Positions 26,568-34,681 are shown, counted from the stretch's first letter. The stretch: 64,000 nucleotides of DNA from Rhizobiales bacterium PAR1 (GCA_002256205.1 NKIW01000004.1:1-64000), one strand, 5' to 3'. Notes: generated by a model from the sequence alone, not told the origin. Numbers and translations: made by a program.

Positions 26568-27481
26568 GCCTCGGTCCCAAGGTCAAACTTCAGCCCAAAA
26601 TGCTTCACCAGCGCAGCCATGCGGGCATCCCGCTCGGCCGGCAATGGCAGACGCGGAGGCTGGGGAATGCCGGCAGGAAAACCCATATGGTTCAAAAGCG
26701 CTTTGGTTCCACCGACGTAATATTGCCCGAAAACCGCTTCGATGATCGGCAGCCAGTGCAGATAGAGATCACGCGCCTCAAAGACCTTGCCTTCATCAGC
26801 GACCAGTTCGAACAGCCGCGCCATGGGTCCGGGGGCAACATTCGACGCCACAGCCACCCAGCCCTGCGCGCCATCGACAAAGGATTCAAACCCCAGAATG
26901 CCGCCGAAAACCGTCATGTTGTCGCCGCACAGCCGGATGATGTCGCGCACCCGTGTTACTTCCAGTGTCGACTCCTTGATGTAGTCGCAGCCCTTGATTT
27001 CGGCGATGCGCGCAACCAGTTCCGGCTTGAGATCGACGTTCGACGTCGCGGGATTGTTATAGACCATGATCGGGATGGTGATGGCCTCGGCGACGGCGCG
27101 ATAATGCTGCACAAGCTCATCATCCGTCGGCGTCGAATAGAACGGCGGAATGATCATGACGCCATCGGCGCCCAGCTTTTCCGCGCGCCGGCTCAACCGA
27201 ACCACCTGCCGCGTATCTTCCGCGCCGGTTCCTATCAACACGGGAACCCGGCCCGCCGCCTGCTGGATCACGATATCAGCAACCTGATGGAGCTGATCAT
27301 CGGATTGTGAGAGGAACTCGCCGGTCGAACCAAGCGGGATCAGCCCATGAATACCCTGACGGATCTGCCATTCGGTCAGGTCCGCCAACGCCTTGGTGTT
27401 GACGGCGCCATCGGCGTCAAACGGCGTGATCATCACGGTGTAGGTACCGCGAAACGGCTTCTTGCTCTTGATCCGGGTCAT
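26564..27481 (-). CDS. DapA-family lyase, second
   Basis: This 305-residue DHDPS/NAL-family protein has the pyruvate-type motif GSTGEFLSQSD, the tyrosine in PIMVYNNPATSNVD and the Schiff-base lysine in YIKEST. It resembles the branch that includes 2-keto-acid aldolases and pyrroline-hydroxycarboxylate deaminase more than biosynthetic DapA. It is co-transcribed with the fused oxidase (overlapping) and the phosphotriesterase-like gene (36-base gap). It probably handles the imine or keto product of that oxidase. Confidence 0.86.
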   Translation of the reverse strand: MTRIKSKKPFRGTYTVMITPFDADGAVNTKALADLTEWQIRQGIHGLIPLGSTGEFLSQSDDQLHQVADIVIQQAAGRVPVLIGTGAEDTRQVVRLSRRAEKLGADGVMIIPPFYSTPTDDELVQHYRAVAEAITIPIMVYNNPATSNVDLKPELVARIAEIKGCDYIKESTLEVTRVRDIIRLCGDNMTVFGGILGFESFVDGAQGWVAVASNVAPGPMARLFELVADEGKVFEARDLYLHWLPIIEAVFGQYYVGGTKALLNHMGFPAGIPQPPRLPLPAERDARMAALVKHFGLKFDLGTEA

Positions 27482-27517
27482 GAGGCACTCATTCGTTCTG
27501 GTTTCATCAGGATGGTG

Positions 27518-28546
27518 TCATAGAGGGCGCGCGAGCAGACGCCTCGGCGTTTCAATCAAGAGCCGGTCAATCTCGCCTTGCGTAAAGCCGCGTTCAATCA
27601 TCAGCGGTGCGACATTGCGCAAAAGGTGGCCATAGCCGTGGCCCCCGAGAGTTTGGAGCCGTGACCGGGTACAGATGTCATGTGACACAACAACGCGGTC
27701 CGCCAGACCGGCATCAAATAGTCTGCGGATGCAGCGCAAACGCATCCAGTCCGTCGGAAGATCAGCGACACCCATCCAGTATTTCGACGTCTCGATGCCA
27801 AAAAAATCGAATTCCACGACACACCCACGCCGTGCCAGTGCAACGATTTCGCCGTCGTCTTCATAGGTGCGATCCATATGGTCGATGATGACGCGGGAGA
27901 TATCCGCACCGGCCTTGTCCAGAATGGTCAGAATATCGTGCGGCGCCTGCGGATGCCGGCCGGGATGAACTGTGATCGCAGCGCCCGTCTGTCTTTGGGC
28001 GCGCGCGCCAGCCTGCAATGAGCGGTTCTCGAACGGGGTCAGCGGCCAGGAGCAACCGATCTCGCCGATGATACCGCATCGAACAGCGGTGCCGCGCGCT
28101 CCGACCGACAACTCCTCGACAATGACTTCCGTCAGCGCTTCTACTGGCAGTGAAAGCGTTTCGGGGTCGAGATAAGGCTCGGTGTAATAGCCCGCAGAGG
28201 CAATGACATGAACACCCGTGGCGCGCGAAATCCGCGCCAGCCCCTCCAGATCGGGTGCGATCCCCGCCGTCGTCATCTCAACGATCGTGCCACCGCCCTG
28301 CTGCGCAAACAGCGTGACTTCCCGCGCAGCAAGCGCCTCGTCCGCCAGCCGGTGATTGCCAAAAAACTCTCCCGGCCGATAGTTCACGTCGAAGGCGTTT
28401 TCGAGCGTGATCTCGACAGCCGGTTCTCCGCTCCCCCGACGTGCGAGCGGGGTCAGATCGCACAGGATGTGCTCGTGCATCAGCACCGCGCCAAGGGCGT
28501 CGGGTGCGACAGGTCCCAGCACAGTCATGACCTTGGGTTCAGACAT
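27518..28546 (-). CDS. Phosphotriesterase-related (Php-like) metallohydrolase
   Basis: This 342-residue amidohydrolase-superfamily protein has the HEH metal site in LMHEHILCDLTPLA, a glutamate in GIIGEIGCSWPLT where classic phosphotriesterases have the carboxylated lysine (as in E. coli Php), ITVHPGRHP, IIDHMDRTYEDDG and the final VVSHDICTRSRL aspartate. Family members are lactonases or amidases more often than phosphotriesterases. The ATG at 28546 is preferred to the longer frame, which crosses the divergent promoter region. It is first in the minus operon with the DapA-like and fused oxidase genes. Confidence 0.84.
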   Translation of the reverse strand: MSEPKVMTVLGPVAPDALGAVLMHEHILCDLTPLARRGSGEPAVEITLENAFDVNYRPGEFFGNHRLADEALAAREVTLFAQQGGGTIVEMTTAGIAPDLEGLARISRATGVHVIASAGYYTEPYLDPETLSLPVEALTEVIVEELSVGARGTAVRCGIIGEIGCSWPLTPFENRSLQAGARAQRQTGAAITVHPGRHPQAPHDILTILDKAGADISRVIIDHMDRTYEDDGEIVALARRGCVVEFDFFGIETSKYWMGVADLPTDWMRLRCIRRLFDAGLADRVVVSHDICTRSRLQTLGGHGYGHLLRNVAPLMIERGFTQGEIDRLLIETPRRLLARPL

Positions 28547-28584
28547 ATTACTGCCTTTCGCACTTGCGGGGTGGTTCGTAGTTT

Positions 28585-28601
28585 GCATACAATGTGTATG
28601 C
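28585..28601. promoter_or_regulatory. Perfect palindromic operator between divergent operons
   Basis: GCATACA-ATG-TGTATGC is a 17-bp palindrome with perfect 7-bp arms. It lies 38 bases from the start of the minus-strand php-like gene and 40 bases from the plus-strand binding-protein gene at 28642. Size and spacing suit a FCD-type GntR dimer, and its left arm recurs at 2016-2025. Confidence 0.65.
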
Positions 28602-28641
28602 GCAATTTGCCAGCCGTCTTCAACCCGATGAGGCATGCTCC

Positions 28642-29502
28642 ATGACAATCGACAAGACCAAACTCCCGACGACGCTTGATCGCCGCGCCGTGCTCGCCGG
28701 CGCTGCCACGACCCTGCTGTTCGGCGCGAGCGCGGCAAAGGCGCAGGCGAAATTGTCCACGCCCAACATCATCAAGACGGGCACATTGGTGATGTCGATC
28801 AACCCGACACTGCCGCCGCTGCAGTTTGTTGACGACAAGGGCGAGCTGAAGGGCATGCGGGTCGAACTTGGCAACGAAATCGCCAAGGTTCTGGGCCTGA
28901 CGCCGGAATACATCCGCATCGAATTCGCGGCCATGGTGCCGGGCCTCGCAGCGAAGCGCTGGGACATGATCAACACGGGCATCTTCTGGACCGAAGAACG
29001 CTCCAAGCTGATGTATATGGTGCCTTATGAGCGGGCGGCGATCAGTTTCCTCGCTGCGCGCGGCAACCCGCTGAAGATCGCGAAATGGGAAGATCTGTCC
29101 GGGCGCGCCGTGGGCGTCGAACTGGGCGGCATTGAAGAACGCCGCACCCGCGAAGTCGATGACATGCTCAAAAAGGCCGGCAAGCCGGGCCTGACCGTGC
29201 GCACCTTCAACAACTTCGCCGAGGCATTCCAGGCGCTGCGCGCCGGGCAGGTCGACGCGGCGACGTCCATCGACGCGACGGCGATGTACTGGCAAGGACG
29301 CGGAGACTTCACCCGCGCAATTTCCGGTCTGTTCCCGCAGGTCGCGACCTTCGCCTTCTCGAACAAGACTTTGGCAACAGAAGTGGTTGGCGCCCTGAAT
29401 AGCCTCAGGGGATCTGGCTACTACGATAAGCTCTTCGACCAGTTTGGCGTCCTCAAGATTGAGGAGAAGGAATTCTCGATCATGGGGCCTGGCCCAGCCT
29501 GA
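28642..29502 (+). CDS. Amino-acid-type ABC substrate-binding protein with Tat-like signal
   Basis: This 286-residue SBP_bac_3 protein has a twin-arginine-like signal (DRRAVLAGAATTLLFG, cleavage after about SAAKAQ). The mature region has TLVMSINPTLPPLQFVDDKGELKG and LRAGQVDAATSIDATAMYW. It is related to the protein at 15609 (shared INPTLPPL-F segment) but exported by a different route. It heads the plus operon with a permease, an aspartate-dehydrogenase-like protein and an M20 protein. The ATG at 28642 is used; an upstream frame from 28594 would overlap the operator. Confidence 0.86.
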   Translation: MTIDKTKLPTTLDRRAVLAGAATTLLFGASAAKAQAKLSTPNIIKTGTLVMSINPTLPPLQFVDDKGELKGMRVELGNEIAKVLGLTPEYIRIEFAAMVPGLAAKRWDMINTGIFWTEERSKLMYMVPYERAAISFLAARGNPLKIAKWEDLSGRAVGVELGGIEERRTREVDDMLKKAGKPGLTVRTFNNFAEAFQALRAGQVDAATSIDATAMYWQGRGDFTRAISGLFPQVATFAFSNKTLATEVVGALNSLRGSGYYDKLFDQFGVLKIEEKEFSIMGPGPA

Positions 29503-29566
29503 TCATCCGGCGGACCGAGAGTCCGGCGGCGCAACAGTGTCGCCGGACCCAACAAGGAATTGTGCC

Positions 29567-30280
29567 ATGCAGGCTTGGAGCTGGTCCGGCTTCTGGAGTT
29601 ACTTCGTTAATCCCTATCTGCTCGGCGGCGCGGGCGTCACGCTTGGACTGACAGCGGCGACGCTGGTGCTCGGTCTCGCACTGGCGTTCGCGCTGGTGCT
29701 ATGCCGGCTTTCCGGCAATCCCGTTCTCGTCGGGATCGCACGGTTTCACGTCTGGCTATTCCGCGGCACCCCGCTGCTGGTCCAGCTCATCATTATCTAC
29801 ACCGGCCTGCCTCAGCTCGGACTGGTACGGTTATCTGTTATCCAGTCAGCCCTGCTCGGGCTCGTGCTGAATGAGGCGGCTTATCTGTCGGAAATTCTGC
29901 GCGGCGGGATCGAGGCCATTCCGCGCGGCCAGCGCGACGCGGCCATGGCGTTGGGGCTGAACCGCTGGAAGGCCTTCATCCTCGTGATTGTGCCGCAAGT
30001 GATGCGGATGATCGTGCCAGCACTGGGCAACTCGGTGAACGGCCTGCTGAAAACGACCTCCATCGCCTCGGTGATTTCGATGGAAGAACTGCTCCGGCGC
30101 GGTCAGGTTCTAATGCAGCAACGGTTCGAGGTACTGGAGGTCTTCACCGTCATCGCGATCATTTATCTTTGCATGACAACGGTTTGGGACATGGTTCAAC
30201 GCCGCATCGAGGCCCATTACAGCAAGGCCTATCTGATGACCAGCGGCAACAACAAGGACCTTGCCCGGGATGCCCGCTGA
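29567..30280 (+). CDS. Amino-acid ABC importer permease without adjacent ATPase
   Basis: This 237-residue permease of the HisM/GlnP family has GGAGVTLGLTAATLVLGLAL, FRGTPLLVQLIIIYTGLPQ and the EAA loop DAAMALGLNRWKAFILVIVPQVMRMIVPALGNS. It follows the Tat-exported binding protein. No ATPase and no second permease lie in this operon, so it probably forms a homodimer and uses the ATPase at 21983 or another elsewhere. Its 3' end overlaps the next gene. Confidence 0.88.
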   Translation: MQAWSWSGFWSYFVNPYLLGGAGVTLGLTAATLVLGLALAFALVLCRLSGNPVLVGIARFHVWLFRGTPLLVQLIIIYTGLPQLGLVRLSVIQSALLGLVLNEAAYLSEILRGGIEAIPRGQRDAAMALGLNRWKAFILVIVPQVMRMIVPALGNSVNGLLKTTSIASVISMEELLRRGQVLMQQRFEVLEVFTVIAIIYLCMTTVWDMVQRRIEAHYSKAYLMTSGNNKDLARDAR

Positions 30281-31094
30281 CGCTCCGGGCAATCCCTTGC
30301 GCATCGGCCTCATCGGCTTTGGACGCATTGGACAGCGCCTTGCCCGGTATCTGGCTGCCAGTCCCGACAGGACGCAGCTCGTCGCGATCCTGCTGCGTCC
30401 TGAACAGCGGGAAGCGGCGCAACAGCTCGTCAACGGGGTGCATATCTGCACAACATGGGATGAATTCCGCGCGACGCATCCCATGATCGCCGTAGAATGC
30501 GCGTCGGCCCAGACGCTGGTGTCGCTCGGAACCCTGATCCTTGGCGCCGGGATCGATCTTATCCCGCTTTCCCTTGCCGCTCTTGTCGACCCGGCGATCG
30601 AAAAGGCACTTCTCGCGGCAGCGTCAGCCGGTCCCGGCCGGTTGGAAATCGCGGCAGGTGCGATGGGCTCGATTGATTTTCTGGCTGCCGGCCGGCTTGA
30701 CGACCTCCGGGCCGTCACGTTTCGCGCGATCTATCCCGCCGCGCGCTGGGTGGGCACGCCTGCTGAAGGCATGATCAATCTGCCCGCCGTGGCGAAGCGC
30801 ACCATCTTCCTGCGCACCAGCGTGCGTGAAGCTGCGGCCTTGTTCCCGCGCCATATCAATGTGGCTGTCGGCGTGGCGCTGGCCGGGCTCGGACTGGATC
30901 AAACGATCGCCGAACTCGCTGCCGATCCTGTCCTGACGCAAGCCATGTTCGAGATCGACGCCGATGCAGGACCGGGACCGGTTCACCTGACCGTAGCGGG
31001 CAGGAACGTCGCGCTTGGCGCTGACCCTGTCGACTACACGACGTTCAGCGTGCTGCGTCTGCTGCGGCGCAGGACCGAAAGGATTGCGATATGA
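30270..31094 (+). CDS. Aspartate dehydrogenase-like (NadX family) protein
   Basis: This 274-residue protein has an N-terminal Rossmann motif (IGLIGFGRIGQRLARYLA, about residues 11-28) and a C-terminal domain of the L-aspartate dehydrogenase/DUF108 type (IAAGAMGSIDFLAAGRLDD, RHINVAVGVALAGLG). NadX oxidises or reductively aminates aspartate/oxaloacetate with NAD(P). In this catabolic operon it might work as an amino-acid or imine reductase/dehydrogenase. It starts within the permease gene (11-base overlap) and ends overlapping the M20 gene. Confidence 0.78.
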   Translation: MPADAPGNPLRIGLIGFGRIGQRLARYLAASPDRTQLVAILLRPEQREAAQQLVNGVHICTTWDEFRATHPMIAVECASAQTLVSLGTLILGAGIDLIPLSLAALVDPAIEKALLAAASAGPGRLEIAAGAMGSIDFLAAGRLDDLRAVTFRAIYPAARWVGTPAEGMINLPAVAKRTIFLRTSVREAAALFPRHINVAVGVALAGLGLDQTIAELAADPVLTQAMFEIDADAGPGPVHLTVAGRNVALGADPVDYTTFSVLRLLRRRTERIAI

Positions 31095-32368
31095 TGGATG
31101 ACAGTAGCATCGCTGTGTTACGGTCGCTGATCGCAGCGGGTGAATCGGGCGAGACAGCGGTCCAGAACTGTTTTGCTGATGCCGTCGGCGCGCTGGGCGG
31201 CCTCGTTGAGCATCACGCCTATCGGCCCTGTGATATCCCGGTGATCGACGAATTCACCAGCGGCTTGCTCTTGCCGACCGAGGAACGCGTCAGTGTTCTC
31301 GGCCGCTTCCCCGGCACCGGTGGTGGCCGAAGCCTTATCCTGTTCGCCCATCCCGACAGCGAACCGGCCACCGATACGGACCGCTGGAGCAAAGCGCCTT
31401 TCGCCGGACTCATCTCCGAAGGACGCATCTATGGATGGGGCGTCGCCGACGACCGGGCTGGCGTCGCGATCATGGTCGATGCGATGGCGACCCTTCATCG
31501 CAGGGGGATCATGCTGGCTGGCGACGTGATTCTGGCCAGCACGCCGAGCAAGCGGCAGGCGCGCGGGGTTTCAGCGCTACTCCATTCCGGATTGACCGCC
31601 GATGCCGCACTTTATCTGCACCCTGCTGAATCTGGTGCTGGAACCGGCGAGATCAAAGCCGTGACCTGCGGACAGCTGACATTCCGACTGCGGATCGAAG
31701 GAAAGGCGCCACCGACAACAGAGCCCCTTCAAACCGGCTTTGCGCATCTCGCCATCAACCCGATCACCAAAGCCCAGAGTTTGATGTCCGCACTGGCGGC
31801 TTTCGATGAGGAGCGGTCCAGCCGCGTCTTCCATCCGCTGATTCATCAGGCGGTTGGCCGGTCAACCAACCTGATGATCAGCTCGATTTCCTCCGGCGAC
31901 ACCGACCTCTCGGCGCGTATGTCGTTGACGTGCGAAATTGGCGCAGCGATCTCGTTTCCGCCCGGCGAAGGCCTGAATGATATCAAAACAGCCGTCGAGG
32001 CTGCGCTGGCAAAGGCGGTGGCGGATGATCCGTGGCTAACACTGCATCCGCCGCTTCTGGCGTGGGATACCGGAACCGCCGCAGCAGAAGTCAGGCTGGA
32101 TCATCCCTTTTTCGTCACAGCCAAAGAAGCGGTCCGTGCCGCGACGGGAACCGAACCTGTCTGCAATCCGATGCATACCGGATCGGATATCCGCAATCCC
32201 ATCGTGCAGAAGGGCATCCCCACGCTCGGCCTTGGCCCTCTTTGCGGTAATCTCTCACAGAATGGCCAGCACGATGAATGGGTTGATCTGGCCGATTATC
32301 GCAACGCCGTCCTCGCGACAGCGGACATCATCCAGAAATGGTGCACACCATCCCATGGCAGGCAATAA
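31091..32368 (+). CDS. M20-family peptidase-like protein with altered active site
   Basis: This 425-residue ArgE/DapE/ACY1-family protein keeps H87 and D89 (FAHPDSEP), the bridging Asp in GWGVADDRAG (about 120-121) and E180 in LHPAES. The catalytic Glu-Glu normally found in a DEExG motif is replaced by TPSKRQARG (151-159). The late MHTGSDIRNPI block is present. Family members cleave N-acyl or peptide bonds with two zinc ions. Without the general-base glutamate it may be inactive, act as a binding protein or use another base. It overlaps the preceding gene by four bases and ends the operon. Confidence 0.8.
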   Translation: MMDDSSIAVLRSLIAAGESGETAVQNCFADAVGALGGLVEHHAYRPCDIPVIDEFTSGLLLPTEERVSVLGRFPGTGGGRSLILFAHPDSEPATDTDRWSKAPFAGLISEGRIYGWGVADDRAGVAIMVDAMATLHRRGIMLAGDVILASTPSKRQARGVSALLHSGLTADAALYLHPAESGAGTGEIKAVTCGQLTFRLRIEGKAPPTTEPLQTGFAHLAINPITKAQSLMSALAAFDEERSSRVFHPLIHQAVGRSTNLMISSISSGDTDLSARMSLTCEIGAAISFPPGEGLNDIKTAVEAALAKAVADDPWLTLHPPLLAWDTGTAAAEVRLDHPFFVTAKEAVRAATGTEPVCNPMHTGSDIRNPIVQKGIPTLGLGPLCGNLSQNGQHDEWVDLADYRNAVLATADIIQKWCTPSHGRQ

Positions 32369-32386
32369 TCTCGCTCGCGCTGCTTG

Positions 32387-32644
32387 TTAGGCCTGGAGCA
32401 CGGCATTCATGCGCGCCATTTGGCCAAGCAGATCAACGAGACCGTCGACGAAGCTCGCCCCAACAAACCGACCGAAAGAAAAAAGCCGAGAAATCGTTCG
32501 TCGCGGATGAAGACGCTCCCGGATCAGCGCCTCGAACCAAGCGTTTGGATCCGTAATGAATGAAAATGTGCGGGGTAGACGCCGACGCCAACAATAAATC
32601 GCGCCACGCCGAAAAACATGGGGAATCATGCTCATATGTCTCAA
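32387..32644 (-). pseudogene. Integrase N-terminal remnant (DUF6538-like start)
   Basis: The minus-strand frame starts MIPHVFRRGAIYCWRRRLP, very like the N-terminus of tyrosine integrases of alphaproteobacterial islands (xLFRRGxxYYWRRRLP). After about 30 residues the resemblance is lost, and the frame ends after 85 codons without the catalytic domain. It begins 89 bases from the 3' end of tRNA-Gln and is transcribed away from it, which is the usual place of an island integrase. It is best read as a decayed integrase gene. The identification rests on one motif. Confidence 0.5.
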
Positions 32645-32732
32645 ACATGTGCGACAGCTCTGTGCATCAATGGGGTTCTCTACCCCCGGCCGGGCGAAAA
32701 ATGATCAGTGAAATCAATCGCTTATCGAGATT

Positions 32733-32807
32733 TGGCTGGGGCGCCAGGATTCGAACCTGGGAATGGCGGAATCAAAATCCACTGCCTTACCACTTGGCTA
32801 CGCCCCA
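32733..32807 (-). tRNA. tRNA-Gln (anticodon TTG)
   Basis: The minus strand folds as a cloverleaf of 75 bases including an encoded CCA. The acceptor stem is TGGGGCG/CGCCCCA-type, the anticodon stem GTGGA/TCCGC encloses TTTTGAT with anticodon TTG, and the T-arm has GGTTCGAATCC. Its 3' end faces the catabolic region and the integrase remnant. Confidence 0.95.
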
Positions 32808-33006
32808 ATAGGCTGCATCCACAGCCGCCGGGATCGTTTAACGATTTTGCGTCCCATCATCAACCTTCGTTTTTGTGAAGTGCGAGGCAAAGTGGTTGCG
32901 GCATCGTCCGGCAAAAAAGAAATCGTCGCTTGAGCAAACTTTTCTCGCCTTGCACCCTTGCGGCATTGCAACAGGGCATCTATAGAACCGCCTCTCGCTG
33001 GTCTTA

Positions 33007-33083
33007 CGGAGTGTAGCGCAGCCTGGTAGCGCACCTCGTTCGGGACGAGGGGGTCGCAGGTTCGAATCCTGCCACTCCGACCA
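33007..33083 (+). tRNA. tRNA-Pro (anticodon CGG)
   Basis: This is a 77-base cloverleaf with encoded CCA. The acceptor stem is CGGAGTG...CACTCCG, the anticodon stem CCTCG/CGAGG encloses TTCGGGA (anticodon CGG), and the T-arm is AGGTTCGAATCCT. Its last 25 bases plus 13 following bases are repeated at 33174-33211. Confidence 0.96.
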
Positions 33084-33122
33084 GTGAAGTTCCCGAGATT
33101 CTATCGAACCTGCGCATTTTCC

Positions 33123-33162
33123 CGATCCAGCGGTCGGGCTTTGCCCGGAGCGGGATCGGAAT
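33123..33162. repeat. Two-tier hairpin between tRNA-Pro and its 3' repeat
   Basis: An outer stem CCGATCC / GGATCGG encloses an inner stem CGGGC-TTT-GCCCG. No T-run follows, so it is a structured element and not a clear terminator. It may be the remains of sequence inserted between the two tRNA-Pro 3' ends. Confidence 0.5.
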
Positions 33163-33173
33163 GAAGGAATCCG

Positions 33174-33211
33174 GGTTCGAATCATGCCACTCCGACCAGT
33201 GAAGTTCCCGA
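33174..33211 (+). repeat. Direct repeat of the tRNA-Pro 3' end
   Basis: These 38 bases repeat 33059-33096 (T-arm, acceptor 3' strand, CCA and 13 flanking bases) with a single mismatch, 115 bp downstream. Duplication of a tRNA 3' end is the typical product of site-specific integration. The interval between copies is too short to hold an element, so this looks like an excision scar or a deleted tandem tRNA. Confidence 0.8.
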
Positions 33212-33278
33212 AAATTTAGAAAGGATATCACGCTTTGGGAATCAGGTGCCCGGCGGGCACCCGACACCTGGGTTCACC

Positions 33279-34484
33279 TCAGCGCCCCATCACCCGGTCG
33301 GCCTCCGCCGTCGCAAGGAAGATGTGATAAAGCGTGCTTGCAGGCACCGTATCAATGCCGATTCCGCCACTCACCGTGTAGCAATCATAATAGCCGCCGG
33401 GAAATGGGCCGGAGAGGTAGGTCGCCATTAAATTGTCGATCAGCATGTCCGCCGCCTGATCTGCCCGGTCGGCACCCGTTTCACATTGGGCAAGCCACGC
33501 CTTGATGAGTTCGGTCTGCGGCCAGAGGCGCCGCGATGATTTACGAACCTGCTGGCGCGAATCGATCTCATCGATCAGGAAGCCGTATTGCGGTTCGGCC
33601 GCGCGCAGCGCCGCTCCCAGAAGGTGGGTGCCAAGCGGCGAGGTCTTCTGACCGAACAGACGTTCGTATTTGCGCATGAGCCAGACCCATTCGGCCATGT
33701 GCCCCGGCTCCACCACGGAAGCCTCGTCCTCGACGATCGGGCGCCAGTTGTTGTCATAAAACTCGAGCAACATGCCGGTCGAGCGATCAAGGAAGGTCTT
33801 TTCCAGCAGTTTGCGATAGCGTTGGGCGCGCAAGGCGGCCTCGGGGTGGCTGACAGTCTCGACCGCCGCCATCATAGCTTCGAGCATATGCATATGCGGA
33901 TTCTGGCGCCGCGGCAGTTGCTCGGGCAGCGATTCGATCAGATAGCCGTTGGCATCCGTCAGCTTCTGCTCGCAGAAATCGAGCACGAGATCGAGCAGCG
34001 CCCTGACCTGCGCGTCGCCTGTTGTGCGCGCGAGCCAGGAGAGTGCAAGAATCGCAAAGGCATGATCGTAGGAATCGCGCTTGGCATTTGCGACGGAACC
34101 ATCCGGCGCAAGGATATGCACGAAGCCGGGCTTGCCATCCGGCGCCCAGGCCTTTTCAAGAAGATGCTCAAGACCCCTGAAGGCGAGCCTGAGGCCGTCA
34201 CACCAGCCGAGTTCACTGGCGTGGGCCAGTGTGTAGATCTGCCGCCACTGGACGAGTGTGCGCCGCTCGACGAGATCATCCGGCGTGCCGTCGAAGAAGA
34301 AGCGCTCGTGAAAGCCGCCGCGTTTGGCGTCCCACCCCTTGGTGGACCAGAAGGGCAGCGCGCTCGTTTTCATCCATTTGACGAGCTGGCGCGCCGAAGG
34401 GCTCGGACCACCACGCAAGCGACGGGCCGATGTGTGCAACGATTGGGGAGAGTTGCTCACCGCCGCCTGTGCTTCTTGCGCCAT
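33279..34484 (-). CDS. AGE-family epimerase/isomerase
   Basis: This 401-residue (alpha/alpha)6-barrel protein belongs to the N-acylglucosamine 2-epimerase / mannose isomerase family. Typical features are GGFHERFFFDGTP, RRTLVQWRQIYTLAHASELGW, RDSYDHAFAILALSW, QNPHMHMLEAMMA with the catalytic histidine region, EPGHMAEWVWLM and the C-terminal RLWPQTELIKAWL. It interconverts sugars such as mannose and fructose or mannose-6-phosphate; the exact substrate is not decidable. It is divergent from folP and not obviously tied to the folate genes. No signal peptide is seen, so it is cytoplasmic. Confidence 0.87.
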   Translation of the reverse strand: MAQEAQAAVSNSPQSLHTSARRLRGGPSPSARQLVKWMKTSALPFWSTKGWDAKRGGFHERFFFDGTPDDLVERRTLVQWRQIYTLAHASELGWCDGLRLAFRGLEHLLEKAWAPDGKPGFVHILAPDGSVANAKRDSYDHAFAILALSWLARTTGDAQVRALLDLVLDFCEQKLTDANGYLIESLPEQLPRRQNPHMHMLEAMMAAVETVSHPEAALRAQRYRKLLEKTFLDRSTGMLLEFYDNNWRPIVEDEASVVEPGHMAEWVWLMRKYERLFGQKTSPLGTHLLGAALRAAEPQYGFLIDEIDSRQQVRKSSRRLWPQTELIKAWLAQCETGADRADQAADMLIDNLMATYLSGPFPGGYYDCYTVSGGIGIDTVPASTLYHIFLATAEADRVMGR

Positions 34485-34578
34485 CGCCGATCCCTTCTTT
34501 CTGTCAAGACGATTCCAGTTTCGCTGATGGAAGTCCAGATTTGGTTAACCGGACCTTCTTTTGGTGTCGGCGAAGGCG

Positions 34579-34616
34579 CAGCAAAACCGGTTTCCCTTTT
34601 GCGAGAGCATGCTTTA
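34579..34616. repeat. Intergenic palindromic repeat, copy 1
   Basis: CGCAGCAAAACCGGTTTCCC-type element with GCAAAA/TTTTGC arms, followed by GAGAGCATGCTTTA. A related copy, with the same order AAA-GCGGTTTCCACTTT-GC-CATGCTTT, occurs at 36489-36526. This sort of element is common between genes in Hyphomicrobiales; its function is unknown. Confidence 0.6.
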
Positions 34617-34681
34617 TGGAGCGCTGGCATCTTTCGCCCGAGGGGCATTTCACCCGTTTCCCGTCAGGACCAGCCTGCCCC

